Below, one piece after another: positions 17,128 to 25,802 of a stretch of DNA of 64,000 nucleotides. This stretch comes from Mucilaginibacter flavidus (GTDB taxonomy: Bacteria; Bacteroidota; Bacteroidia; Sphingobacteriales; Sphingobacteriaceae), in contig NZ_JAMXOE010000018.1 of NCBI RefSeq assembly GCF_024055575.1, positions 1 through 64,000 on the forward strand, in the 5' to 3' direction. The notes below the pieces were generated by a model. It was not told the origin of the DNA, did not search any database, and saw only the letters and a list, made by a program, of their open reading frames with translations. Both the position numbers and the translations under genes were made by a program. Each line of letters begins with the position of its first letter. Position 1 is the first letter of the stretch.

Positions 17128-18819
17128 ATGAACCTGAAAACCCTTTCTTATGGCGATTATGCTGTATTCCTTGTCTATTTTGTAATAGTATCCCTCTACG
17201 GCTTTTGGGTATACAAGCGTAAAAACAAAAGTGATGGTACCTCTAAAGGTTATTTTTTGGCCGAAGGTTCTTTAACCTGGTGGGCAATAGGCGCCTCGTT
17301 AATTGCTTCTAATATCTCGGCCGAACAAATGGTGGGGATGAGTGGTTCAGGTTTTAAGATGGGGCTGGCCATTAGTACTTACGAGTGGATGGCCGCTGCT
17401 ACATTGGTTATCGTGGCTGTATTCTTTATACCGGTTTACCTTAAAAATAAAATAGCCACCATGCCGCAGTTTCTACACCAGCGGTATAACGGTACAGTGG
17501 CCATGATCATGGCTATATTCTGGTTAATGCTGTATATCGTTGTTAACCTTATGTCGATAATTTATTTGGGCGGGGTGGCAATAGCAGGCATTTCAGGATT
17601 AGATTTGAAACTGGTTATTACTTTACTAGCCGTTTTTTCAATCATTATCACCCTGGGCGGCATGAAGGTTATCGGCTATACCGACGTTATACAAGTGTTT
17701 TTCCTTGTATTAGGGGGGCTGGCAGCTACTTATATAGCGCTTCACCTGATAAGCGAAAAATCCGGCACAACCGGCCTTTGGAATGGGTTTAAATTGCTGC
17801 GTGCAGATGCCGCCGACCACTTCCAGATGATATTCCATAAGAACAATGCAAATTACCTCGATTTGCCGGGCCTTTCGGTACTTATAGGTGGTATGTGGAT
17901 TACTAACTTAAATTACTGGGGTTGTAACCAATATATTACCCAGCGGGCGCTTGGTGCCGACTTGAAAACAGCCCGGGCAGGTATTCTTTTTGCAGCTTTC
18001 CTAAAGTTGTTGATGCCTGTGATTGTGGTACTGCCGGGTATAGCAGCTTATGTGCTTTATCAGAAAGGGATGTTTCACCAGGAAATGTTAAGTTCAAAAG
18101 GTGTTTTAGATGTTAACAAAGCTTATCCATCGATACTTAATTTATTGCCGAACTACATGAAAGGGCTCTCATTTGCGGCGCTAACGGCGGCTATTGTGGC
18201 GTCTTTAGCCGGCAAAGCCAATAGTATCGCTACTATATTTACGTTGGACATCTATAAAAAGGCAATAAATAAAAATGCCTCGGAGAAAAACATGGTTAAC
18301 GTAGGTAAAATAGCTGTAGTAGTGTCAATGGTATTAGGCGTTTTGCTATCGTTTGTAATTGGAGACATGTTGATGGGCGAAGGAAAACAAGGCTTCCAGT
18401 ATATACAGGAATACACAGGCTTTGTTTCGCCGGGTATATTTGCCATGTTTATTTTAGGTTTCTTCTGGAAAAAAGCAACTTCAAACGCGGCATTATTTGC
18501 AACCATAGGCGGCTTAGCGTTCGCTATAGTGTTTAAGTTCCTGCCTTACTGGACTAATCTTTCCTTCTTGCAGCCATTTGGCTTTTCAAAACTGAATGGC
18601 GACGGCGTTTACGAAATTCCTTTTATGGATAGGATGGGCTTCGTTTTTGTGATATGTATGGTAGGTATGTATATTATATCAATGATTGAAAATGCGAAGG
18701 GCCTGCGGACAAACGGCCTGGAAGTAGACGTGAATATGTTCAAAACAAACAGGAGCTTCGCAATCGGCGCAATAGTTGTTGCTGTTATCCTTACATTTTT
18801 GTACACATTTTTCTGGTAG
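17128..18819 (+). CDS. Sodium/sugar symporter, SSS (SGLT) family, copy 1
   Basis: A 563-aa inner-membrane protein with about 14 helices. Typical SSS/SGLT signatures are FLAEGSLTWWAIGASLIASNISAEQ near residues 47-71, the GCNQYITQRALGA motif near 270, and LTAAIVASLAGKANSIATIFTLDIYK near 350. It follows xylA by 44 nt, so it most likely imports xylose with Na+. A paralogue lies directly downstream; each has its own near-identical hairpin terminator. Confidence 0.9.
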   Translation: MNLKTLSYGDYAVFLVYFVIVSLYGFWVYKRKNKSDGTSKGYFLAEGSLTWWAIGASLIASNISAEQMVGMSGSGFKMGLAISTYEWMAAATLVIVAVFFIPVYLKNKIATMPQFLHQRYNGTVAMIMAIFWLMLYIVVNLMSIIYLGGVAIAGISGLDLKLVITLLAVFSIIITLGGMKVIGYTDVIQVFFLVLGGLAATYIALHLISEKSGTTGLWNGFKLLRADAADHFQMIFHKNNANYLDLPGLSVLIGGMWITNLNYWGCNQYITQRALGADLKTARAGILFAAFLKLLMPVIVVLPGIAAYVLYQKGMFHQEMLSSKGVLDVNKAYPSILNLLPNYMKGLSFAALTAAIVASLAGKANSIATIFTLDIYKKAINKNASEKNMVNVGKIAVVVSMVLGVLLSFVIGDMLMGEGKQGFQYIQEYTGFVSPGIFAMFILGFFWKKATSNAALFATIGGLAFAIVFKFLPYWTNLSFLQPFGFSKLNGDGVYEIPFMDRMGFVFVICMVGMYIISMIENAKGLRTNGLEVDVNMFKTNRSFAIGAIVVAVILTFLYTFFW

Positions 18820-18838
18820 AAGGCAAACAACTTTATAA

Positions 18839-18871
18839 AAATAGCGATGAGTATGGTGCTCATCGCTATTT
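18839..18871 (+). terminator. Terminator after symporter copy 1
   Basis: A 13-bp stem (AAATAGCGATGAG / CTCATCGCTATTT, 18839-18851 and 18859-18871) is followed by T residues. It resembles the hairpin after symporter copy 2. Confidence 0.8.
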
Positions 18872-19120
18872 TTTTGAACTATCAGTTTTTATAACCTCAG
18901 AGGCACGGAGAAGGCAAGGATAGCGCGTGTTTTGTGAATTACCAAAGCGGGCTCCCATAAACTTCGGTAGCCAGGTCGTTTTCTATTATAAATGCTTGCC
19001 TGTGGGAACACGGTCAACGGGGAGTGAAAACTAATTTAAAACTATTAACTTGTAACCCGGTAAACAGCTGGGAATACCTTACCAGGTAACACAAAAAAAG
19101 CAACCAATTAAACCAATAAT
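18872..19120. other. Spacer between symporter copies
   Basis: Holds a degenerate CAGAGGCACGGAGAAGGC phrase (about 18900) related to the repeats around 9951-10263, and a GTGGGAACACGG word (about 19003) related to the REP near 23585. GTAACCCGGTAA (about 19050) and TTACCAGGTAAC (about 19079) are imperfectly complementary and could be an operator for copy 2. No gene is seen. Confidence 0.4.
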
Positions 19121-20833
19121 ATGAGCAAGTTTACGCAGATTGATTATTTAATTTTTATCTTCTACTTTATTGTGGTGTCGGGATATGGCATCTACATTTA
19201 TCGCAAAAAAAAGAAAGCAGTTTCTGCTACCCATGATTTCTTTTTAGCCGAAGGCTCCCTAACCTGGTGGGCAATCGGCGCTTCGCTCATAGCCTCAAAT
19301 ATTTCCGCCGAACAATTTATAGGCATGAGCGGTCAGGGCTATAGTATAGGTATCGCCGTAGCTGCATACGAATGGATTGCAGCGATTGCTTTGATTATTG
19401 TTGCCGTATGGTTTATCCCGGTGTATCTTAAAAATAAGATATTTACCATGCCGCAGTTTTTGAAAACAAGGTATAATGAAACGGTGGCGCTCATAATGGC
19501 CATCTTTTGGTTGTTCCTATACGTGTTTGTTAACCTGACCTCAATTTTGTATTTGGGAGCTTTAGCTATTAACAACCTGCTGGGTGGTAGTGTTGACCAA
19601 TTTCACCTCATCATTATCCTGCTTTCACTGTTCGCAGTATTTATCACCCTTGGCGGTATGAAAGTTATCGGTTTTACAGATGTTATACAGGTAAGCGTGC
19701 TTATTATTGGTGGTTTGGCCACCACCTATATTGCACTAACAGTGGTGAGTAAAGCTTTTGGCTTTGGCGAAGATGCGTTAGCGGGCTTCAATCAGCTAAT
19801 CAAAAGCGCACCCGACCATTTCCACATGATATTTACCAAACCTACAGCTGCAACGGGGCAACACGAGGTTGATAATTATTTAACCATTCCAGGCCTGCTC
19901 TCGTACGTTGCCGGTATCTGGATCATCAATCTTAACTATTGGGGCTGTAATCAATACATCACCCAACGTGCACTCGGCGCCGATTTACAAACAGCGCGTA
20001 AGGGAATATTATTCGCTGGATTTTTAAAACTGTTGATGCCACTAATCGTGATGCTTCCGGGCATTGCAGCATATGTATTGCATCAAAAAGGCCTGGTTCA
20101 GGCGGAAATGCTTGTAGGCAGCAAAAATGGCCTGCCAGTATCTGACAATGCTTATTCGGCTATATTAGGCTATCTGCCAAACGGCTTGATTGGTTTGTCG
20201 CTTGCCGCATTAACTGCGGCAATAGTAGCATCGCTGGCAGGTAAAGCCAATAGTATTTCGACCATTTTTACTTTAGATGTATATAAAAAGTATATCAAAA
20301 AAGATGCGGGAGAAAAAAACATGGTTATCATTGGCCGTATAACTATCCTTGTTGCCCTTATCATCTCTATAATTTTTACCTGGAGCGATACATTGGGTAT
20401 TGGCGGAGCAGGCGGTTTTACCTTTATCCAAAAGTATACCGGTTTTATTAGTCCGGGTGTATTTGCCATGTTTATTTTAGGTATGTTTTGGAAGCGTACT
20501 ACCGGTGCGGCTGCTGTGGTTGGTGTTATCACAGGCTTTGCGCTGTCGATTTTATTTAATGAATTGGCTCCAGCCTGGTTCGGTCACGAAACATTTTTAT
20601 ACACCGCCTACAAAAACGCGGCCGGTGTTTACGAAATTCCGTTCCACATTTGTATGGGGCTGGCATTTATGTTTACGATGATAGTAATGATTTTAATCAG
20701 CCTCGGCGGACCGAAAGTTAATCCTAAATCTTTTGTGCTTGATAAATCGATGTTTAAAGTATCGCCGGGCGTGTTAGCAATGATTGTAATTACATTGCTT
20801 GTTATATCATTGCTCTACGTGAGATTCTGGTAA
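19121..20833 (+). CDS. Sodium/sugar symporter, SSS (SGLT) family, copy 2
   Basis: A 570-aa paralogue of the preceding symporter, sharing long identical or near-identical motifs (FLAEGSLTWWAIGASLIASN, GCNQYITQRALGADL, LTAAIVASLAGKANSISTIF). It has its own leader of about 250 nt and its own terminator, so it is probably a separate transcription unit. It differs by insertions near residues 230-245 (KPTAATGQHEVDN) and near 330. It may take a related sugar (arabinose, glucose or a uronate) or xylose with different affinity; this cannot be read from sequence. Confidence 0.9.
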   Translation: MSKFTQIDYLIFIFYFIVVSGYGIYIYRKKKKAVSATHDFFLAEGSLTWWAIGASLIASNISAEQFIGMSGQGYSIGIAVAAYEWIAAIALIIVAVWFIPVYLKNKIFTMPQFLKTRYNETVALIMAIFWLFLYVFVNLTSILYLGALAINNLLGGSVDQFHLIIILLSLFAVFITLGGMKVIGFTDVIQVSVLIIGGLATTYIALTVVSKAFGFGEDALAGFNQLIKSAPDHFHMIFTKPTAATGQHEVDNYLTIPGLLSYVAGIWIINLNYWGCNQYITQRALGADLQTARKGILFAGFLKLLMPLIVMLPGIAAYVLHQKGLVQAEMLVGSKNGLPVSDNAYSAILGYLPNGLIGLSLAALTAAIVASLAGKANSISTIFTLDVYKKYIKKDAGEKNMVIIGRITILVALIISIIFTWSDTLGIGGAGGFTFIQKYTGFISPGVFAMFILGMFWKRTTGAAAVVGVITGFALSILFNELAPAWFGHETFLYTAYKNAAGVYEIPFHICMGLAFMFTMIVMILISLGGPKVNPKSFVLDKSMFKVSPGVLAMIVITLLVISLLYVRFW

Positions 20834-20851
20834 AAATTTAATGTTTTGAAA

Positions 20852-20880
20852 AAAGCGATGGGCGTAATGCTCATCGCTTT
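20852..20880 (+). terminator. Terminator after symporter copy 2
   Basis: A 9-bp stem (AAAGCGATG / CATCGCTTT, 20852-20860 and 20872-20880) is followed by ATTTTTG. Arm sequence and position match the terminator after copy 1, consistent with a tandem duplication that included it. Confidence 0.7.
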
Positions 20881-20908
20881 ATTTTTGCCGTTTTTTAATT
20901 CCAGGTGG

Positions 20909-21553
20909 TTAAATAGCCCGCTGTTCCACCCGTTTCAATAACACTCCTACAATCACCATCCACACCACAAGCCCTGCAATAAATACCCTGAAGCCCGTTA
21001 AATCCACAAAAATGAACCCTGCGATAAACCCGGCGAGAACCAGAATGCAAGTGAACAAACCAAAATAGCCAACCCACTTTGGAAAATCGCCGTTTTTAAT
21101 AATAACCACCGACCATAATGAAATGGCAATACATATCCCGCCAATAAAAATATAGTCGAACGCGTGGTTAAGTGCACTGTTATAGGTTAACAGCAACGTT
21201 AATGAATTGGTCATTTCGGGCGTGGTCTCCTGGTAATGCTTTATAAAAAGTGGCAGCGCCAGGCCGTTAACTGCCGCCGCTAATAAAACGGCAAATAACC
21301 CGACACACATTGTAATAAAAGCCCCCATCGACCAGGGGCTATCCGCAGATAACTTTTTAGTCAATCCCCAAAAGCCAAACAAGGTCAATGGGATAGAAAG
21401 AATGGCAAGAGCGTGCGTAACAATAATCATAGTTGAAATGTGCCTGAGATGTTCAAGACTTCCCCCTGTTGGGTGCATTACCATCGTAATGGTCATTATT
21501 GCTGCGCCGGTAATAAGCGCCGTGCCGCTGTAGTAATAGGTTTGATTTTTCAT
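20909..21553 (-). CDS. Multi-pass membrane protein, about 214 aa
   Basis: About six membrane helices fill most of the protein; a conserved-looking HPTGGSLEHLRH segment lies between helices 1 and 2. I do not recognise a named family with certainty. An upstream in-frame ATG (21601) would add 16 hydrophilic residues, but translation from 21553 (MKNQTYYYSGTALITGA) starts directly at the first helix and leaves room for the palindrome at 21609-21624. It is directly downstream of a Crp/Fnr-family gene on the same strand and is probably its regulatory target or operon partner. Confidence 0.7.
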   Translation of the reverse strand: MKNQTYYYSGTALITGAAIMTITMVMHPTGGSLEHLRHISTMIIVTHALAILSIPLTLFGFWGLTKKLSADSPWSMGAFITMCVGLFAVLLAAAVNGLALPLFIKHYQETTPEMTNSLTLLLTYNSALNHAFDYIFIGGICIAISLWSVVIIKNGDFPKWVGYFGLFTCILVLAGFIAGFIFVDLTGFRVFIAGLVVWMVIVGVLLKRVEQRAI

Positions 21554-21608
21554 GTGCTTTTTTGTTTTTTGTTGGCCATGAAGGTAGGCCGGTGCAAACA
21601 AAAAGGCA

Positions 21609-21624
21609 CTTGACCACGGTCAAG
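21609..21624. promoter_or_regulatory. Operator-like palindrome CTTGACC-AC-GGTCAAG
   Basis: Seven-bp arms CTTGACC and GGTCAAG flank two bases. The site overlaps the end of the Crp/Fnr-type gene and lies upstream of the membrane protein start. The half-site resembles sites of Crp/Fnr-family regulators, so the adjacent regulator is the natural candidate to bind it. Confidence 0.5.
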
Positions 21625-22204
21625 AAAACAAACTTTTCCGTTTCATGCGGCTAAAGGTTTCGGGCGCCATGCCGAGGTATGAAGCAAGGTGTATTTGCGA
21701 AAAACGAAGTACCCAATCGGGCTTAAGCTCAATTAGTTTTTCGTAGCGCAGTTGCGGTGTGTTGATATGCGATGTGAACGCTGTGGATTTTGTCCAGTTT
21801 TCCATTGCCCTGCCAAGCGCAAAAAAGGATGGGTCGCGCTGGATTAAGTTATGCAATTGGTGGATGTTAAGTATCGCTACCAGTGAATCTTCGAGGGCCT
21901 CAATTACATTTGTCGACGGTTTTTGACCTATAAAACTTTCATTATCGGCCGCAAAGTCCATTTCGGTAAAAAAATTCAAGGTTAAATCTTTCTCGTCAGT
22001 AAGGTGATATAAGCGCAGGCTGCCAGTTACAACAATCGCTATAAAAACGCAAACCTGCCCGGAGACCAAAAGGGTTTCGTTTTTCTTTAGCGCCCTTATT
22101 TTTGTTGAATTGATAATCAATTCGCTATGCCCGGCCGAAAATGGATGAATACGTCGCAATGCTTCGGCGATGACTGTCCGGGTATTCGATTCGGTTTGTA
22201 TCAT
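21620..22204 (-). CDS. Crp/Fnr-family transcriptional regulator
   Basis: A 194-aa protein with an N-terminal cyclic-nucleotide-binding-like jelly roll (IRALKKNETLLVSGQVCVFIAIVVTGSLRLYH near residues 33-64) and a C-terminal winged helix-turn-helix (LRFSQIHLASYLGMAPETFSRMKRK, 164-188). The effector-site residues of E. coli Crp are not preserved and there is no Fnr cysteine cluster, so the signal is unknown. Bacteroidota carry many such small regulators, often next to one target gene. Divergent from uxuA. Confidence 0.85.
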   Translation of the reverse strand: MIQTESNTRTVIAEALRRIHPFSAGHSELIINSTKIRALKKNETLLVSGQVCVFIAIVVTGSLRLYHLTDEKDLTLNFFTEMDFAADNESFIGQKPSTNVIEALEDSLVAILNIHQLHNLIQRDPSFFALGRAMENWTKSTAFTSHINTPQLRYEKLIELKPDWVLRFSQIHLASYLGMAPETFSRMKRKSLFS

Positions 22205-22318
22205 TATAATTGAGCTGACGGTTGCTGCTAAAGTAAATTTTATTTTACGAAAATTGGATAAATAGCTAACCCAAAAGGAAGATAATCCTATTTTTATCGC
22301 AAAAAATACATCACTACT

Positions 22319-23506
22319 ATGTTCAGCAATTTAGAACAAACTTTTCGCTGGTATGGCCCTGCGGATCCGGTTACTTTAGCTACAATTACCCAAACGGGCG
22401 CCACCGGCGTAGTTAATGCACTGCACCACATACCAACCGGCGAGGTGTGGAGTTTGGACGAGATAGAAACTCGCAAAAATATTATCCAGGCTTCGGGGCT
22501 CACATGGTCCGTTGTGGAGAGTGTGAACATTCATGAAAGCATAAGAACAGGGGCGAAGGAACGCGATGCTTATATTAAAAAGTACATTGAAACCCTTACA
22601 AACCTGTACAAAGCAAATATAAAAACCGTTTGCTACAATTTTATGCCTGTGCTTGACTGGACCCGCACCGATATTGATTACCGTTTGCCAAATGGTGCGT
22701 CGGCCCTGCGTTTTTTCGCCCCGGCACTCGCCGCTTTCGATTTGTATATTTTGGAACGGCCGGGAGCTTTCGATGAATTTAATTTCGACCAGCAAAATGA
22801 AGCTAAACTATATTTAGATAGCCTTGATGGCGACGCCAAAAAAACTTTGACTAAAAATGTAATGGCCGGTTTGCCCGGGACTCATGATGTTTTAACGATA
22901 GACCAATTCAGGGAGCACCTTGAACGGTATAAGGATATTGATGCCGCTGCACTGAAGCAAAACCTGGCCTATTTTTTACGGGCAATAATACCCGAAGCCG
23001 AAAAATTGGGAATTAAAATGTGTATACATCCTGACGATCCGCCGTTCCCGATATTCGGACTGCCAAGGATAATATCAACCGAACAAGATTTGGAATTTGT
23101 GGTGAATGCGGCACCGTCAACCAGCAACGGGTTAACATTTTGCACTGGCTCGTTAGGGGCAAGGGAAGATAATGATTTGCCGGGAATTGTAAACAGGCTG
23201 GGTCAACACTTTCATTTTTTGCACCTGCGCAATGTGCAGCGCGAAGCTGGTGGCAGCTTTCATGAAGCCAACCACCTGGGTGGTAGCAGCGATATGTACG
23301 CCGTGATGAAAAATATAATACTCGAACAAAAGCGTCGTGCCGACACAGGCAGGGACGACGTAGCCATCCCCATGCGCCCCGACCACGGACATAAATTACT
23401 GGACGATTTCAGGTATAATACCTTCCCAGGCTACTCTGCAATTGGTAGGTTAAAGGGATTGGCAGAATTGAGGGGATTGGAAATGGGGATAAAAAGAAGC
23501 CTTTAA
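22319..23506 (+). CDS. uxuA: Mannonate dehydratase
   Basis: Dehydrates D-mannonate to 2-keto-3-deoxygluconate in glucuronate catabolism. The 395-aa length is normal for UxuA. The N-terminus (FRWYGPADPVTLATITQTGATGVVNALHHIP) and the motifs KMCIHPDDPPFPIFGLPRI near 236, FCTGSLGAREDNDL near 276, HLRNVQREAGGSFHEANHL near 302 and the C-terminal MRPDHGHKLLDD are diagnostic. Other uxu genes are absent here, but the neighbouring xylose genes suggest a glucuronoxylan-related context. The upstream 114 bp are shared with the divergent Crp/Fnr-type gene. Confidence 0.94.
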   Translation: MFSNLEQTFRWYGPADPVTLATITQTGATGVVNALHHIPTGEVWSLDEIETRKNIIQASGLTWSVVESVNIHESIRTGAKERDAYIKKYIETLTNLYKANIKTVCYNFMPVLDWTRTDIDYRLPNGASALRFFAPALAAFDLYILERPGAFDEFNFDQQNEAKLYLDSLDGDAKKTLTKNVMAGLPGTHDVLTIDQFREHLERYKDIDAAALKQNLAYFLRAIIPEAEKLGIKMCIHPDDPPFPIFGLPRIISTEQDLEFVVNAAPSTSNGLTFCTGSLGAREDNDLPGIVNRLGQHFHFLHLRNVQREAGGSFHEANHLGGSSDMYAVMKNIILEQKRRADTGRDDVAIPMRPDHGHKLLDDFRYNTFPGYSAIGRLKGLAELRGLEMGIKRSL

Positions 23507-23521
23507 GAATGAATTAATGTA

Positions 23522-23606
23522 GAGACGCGATGCTTCGCGTCTCCCGCTGATAGGTTGCCCCGCAACTTGCCGCTTTTATAACGATTGGCTGTGGGGACAC
23601 AGCCAA
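23522..23606. repeat. REP-like triple hairpin between convergent genes
   Basis: Three small hairpins follow each other: GAGACGCGA / TCGCGTCTC (23522-23543), GTTGC / GCAAC (23554-23566) and TTGGCTGTG / CACAGCCAA (23585-23606). The first resembles the GAGAC/GTCTC hairpin of the 49-bp repeats near 3441 and 5763. It lies between the convergent uxuA and LytTR genes and may stop transcription from both sides. Confidence 0.65.
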
Positions 23607-23618
23607 CGGGACGATTAT

Positions 23619-24299
23619 TTAGGGCTGGAGCAGCTGCCCGGCATCAAACGAACTCCCCACAGGTATTAAAACTTTCCCAATATGCATCTGATGTCTTTCA
23701 ATCTTGTCGACTTTTGTTTTATTAACAATATACGAGCGGTGCACCCTCACAAAAGTATCAGCCGGTAATAACGAAACTACCTCGGTAACGGTAAGCCGCG
23801 ACATTATCCGGCGGCCATCAAGCATAATAAAACTCATATAGTTACCTGCTCCTTCCAGGTATAGCAAATCGGCAAAAGCTATTTTAATCTGTTCGTAGCC
23901 GGCTTTAATGAAAATGCTATCGGCCGGCGTTGCCTTTTGTTTCAGAGATAATTGTTCATTTGCCTTGTGGCAGGCCTTTAAAAAGCGGGTAAATGCAAAA
24001 GGTTTCAGCAAGTAGTCGATGGCGTTTAGATCATAGCTGGCAACAGCATGTTCGGCATAAGCGGTGGTGAAAATTACCAGCGGCTTTTGTTGCAGGCTCT
24101 CCATCAGCTCAATTCCCGATATGTCGGGCATTTTGATATCCAAAAACATCAAATCAACATGTTCCCTCGCTAAAAAATCAATGGCCTCAAAAGCATCCGT
24201 AAAATATGCCACTACCTGCATAAACGGCACCTTTGCCGCCAGCGACTTTATCACTTCGAGCGCCAGTGGCTCATCATCAATTGCTATGGCTTTTATCAT
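23619..24299 (-). CDS. LytTR-family response regulator
   Basis: A 226-aa regulator: receiver domain (residues 1-115) with acidic pocket DDE at 8-10 and phospho-acceptor Asp54 in MFLDIKMPD, the TTAY and LLKPF motifs, and a C-terminal LytTR DNA-binding domain (about 130-226, with FVRVHRSYIVNKTKVDKI). Its ATG overlaps the stop of the thioredoxin-like gene by one base, so the three genes from the kinase at 27323 down form one operon. The kinase at 25803-27323 is its likely partner. Confidence 0.92.
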   Translation of the reverse strand: MIKAIAIDDEPLALEVIKSLAAKVPFMQVVAYFTDAFEAIDFLAREHVDLMFLDIKMPDISGIELMESLQQKPLVIFTTAYAEHAVASYDLNAIDYLLKPFAFTRFLKACHKANEQLSLKQKATPADSIFIKAGYEQIKIAFADLLYLEGAGNYMSFIMLDGRRIMSRLTVTEVVSLLPADTFVRVHRSYIVNKTKVDKIERHQMHIGKVLIPVGSSFDAGQLLQP

Positions 24300-25798
24300 T
24301 AAAGATATTTTTCTAATTCAGTATAAAGTGCGGTGCCGTCACTTGGGCGTTTGGTGTCGGCCTGAACCAGTTTACCTGTTTTATCGAAAATAAAATAAGA
24401 GGGATAAAGGCGTTCGTGCCCAGCCGACAGCAATTCATCCCAAAATTTCCCGATATCCGCCCTGCTTTTGCGCAAATGGATGCCTGTTACACCATTTAAA
24501 CGGATGAACTTTTTCCAGTCGGCATCCTTGTCATCCTCGTCCATATCTAAATAAACAAACACAACGTCCTTGTCCTTAAAGTGTTGCTTTAATTCCGGTC
24601 CGTAGAGCAGTTTCTTTTTACAGGGGCCACACCACGTTCCCCAAAGATCTAAATATATTACTTTTCCTTTAAAGGCATTAACCACTTCATAAATAGAGTT
24701 TACCTTCTCATAGCCATCAAACACGTTGATATTTTTCAGGCTTTCATTTTGCTTATTAAATAATTCAATCTTCCTCACTTTTGCCCTCAGCACGTTTATA
24801 TAAATACTTTTTGGGAAATTGGTTTCAAATTCCGTCATCAGGGGTTTTATTTGGCTGATGTCGTTTTCGCGACATTCGCGCCAAATGGTTTGGGCCAGGT
24901 ATTGTTCGGCAACTTTTTTTTTAAAGTATTGTTTAAATAAAAACCAATGCACGTAGCTGTTGCCATAACGCTTACCCAACGCCATTGCACTATCCAGGCT
25001 GATGTGATAAACGCTTAAAAAAGGTGCTTTGCTGCGTTCATCAGCAGGGCCATATTCGGCAAATATTTTCCCGTTTATATAATTGATATAGCCATCAGCG
25101 AAATAAGAATAAAATAGGCCTGGGCTTGAAACTGCTGGGTCGGTGCCTATACTCCCATAGTTGGTAGAAATAAACTTGTTGACCAGTTTTTTATCGGCAT
25201 AAATAACGCCGTAGGCAAAATAGTTTAACTGTACAAGGGCCTGGTAATTAATTTCGGACACGATGAGCTTTTTATCACCAGCAGTCAGCTTCGACGCTAT
25301 TACATTCGCTATCTTCTCATCCCGCTGGCTAAACCACGGTTTCACCAGTTTTTCCTGCAATTCATCAAAATGCATTTTTGCATAAGGGTTTTGCTGGTTG
25401 TCATATTTTAAAAAGAATGGGATTTCATTCAGATTTGCGTTGTTAAAAACCCTGTTCTCGTTAGCTGCAGTACCTGTAATTGTGAGCACTTTACCTGTGG
25501 TATCAAGCACCAGCGACAACGATTTGCCGGGTCTCAATAATAGCGTTTCGCTTAAGTTTTTATAAGAGAAATTAACAAACTTTTGCGATTTTACCGGCAC
25601 CGTGAAGTTGAACACGCCCGAACTTTCCACCGGTATTTTGACGTTGTTTTCGGTGTAATTGCCATAAACAAAGGGGATATTCAGCACAACGGAATCAGTG
25701 CCTCTATAGTTTTTTATGCGGCCGCTTAATTTAAACTGGGCAAAGCCGTTCAGGGCCGCTATTGATATAAGCGACAAACTCAATGCTATTTTTTTCAT
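24299..25798 (-). CDS. TlpA-like thioredoxin-fold protein, exported
   Basis: About 499 aa: a signal peptide (MKKIALSLSLISIAALNGFAQ), an N-terminal beta-rich DUF4369-like region, a long helical middle, and a C-terminal TlpA/ResA-type thioredoxin domain with active site WCGPC (Cys390 and Cys393) in LDLWGTWCGPCKKK. Probably a periplasmic thiol-disulfide reductase. An in-frame ATG 40 codons upstream (25918) lies inside the kinase gene and would spoil the signal peptide, so 25798 is preferred. Four bases separate it from the kinase stop, and it overlaps the response-regulator start. An exported redox protein between kinase and regulator is unusual. Confidence 0.88.
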   Translation of the reverse strand: MKKIALSLSLISIAALNGFAQFKLSGRIKNYRGTDSVVLNIPFVYGNYTENNVKIPVESSGVFNFTVPVKSQKFVNFSYKNLSETLLLRPGKSLSLVLDTTGKVLTITGTAANENRVFNNANLNEIPFFLKYDNQQNPYAKMHFDELQEKLVKPWFSQRDEKIANVIASKLTAGDKKLIVSEINYQALVQLNYFAYGVIYADKKLVNKFISTNYGSIGTDPAVSSPGLFYSYFADGYINYINGKIFAEYGPADERSKAPFLSVYHISLDSAMALGKRYGNSYVHWFLFKQYFKKKVAEQYLAQTIWRECRENDISQIKPLMTEFETNFPKSIYINVLRAKVRKIELFNKQNESLKNINVFDGYEKVNSIYEVVNAFKGKVIYLDLWGTWCGPCKKKLLYGPELKQHFKDKDVVFVYLDMDEDDKDADWKKFIRLNGVTGIHLRKSRADIGKFWDELLSAGHERLYPSYFIFDKTGKLVQADTKRPSDGTALYTELEKYL

Positions 25799-25802
25799 AA
25801 TG

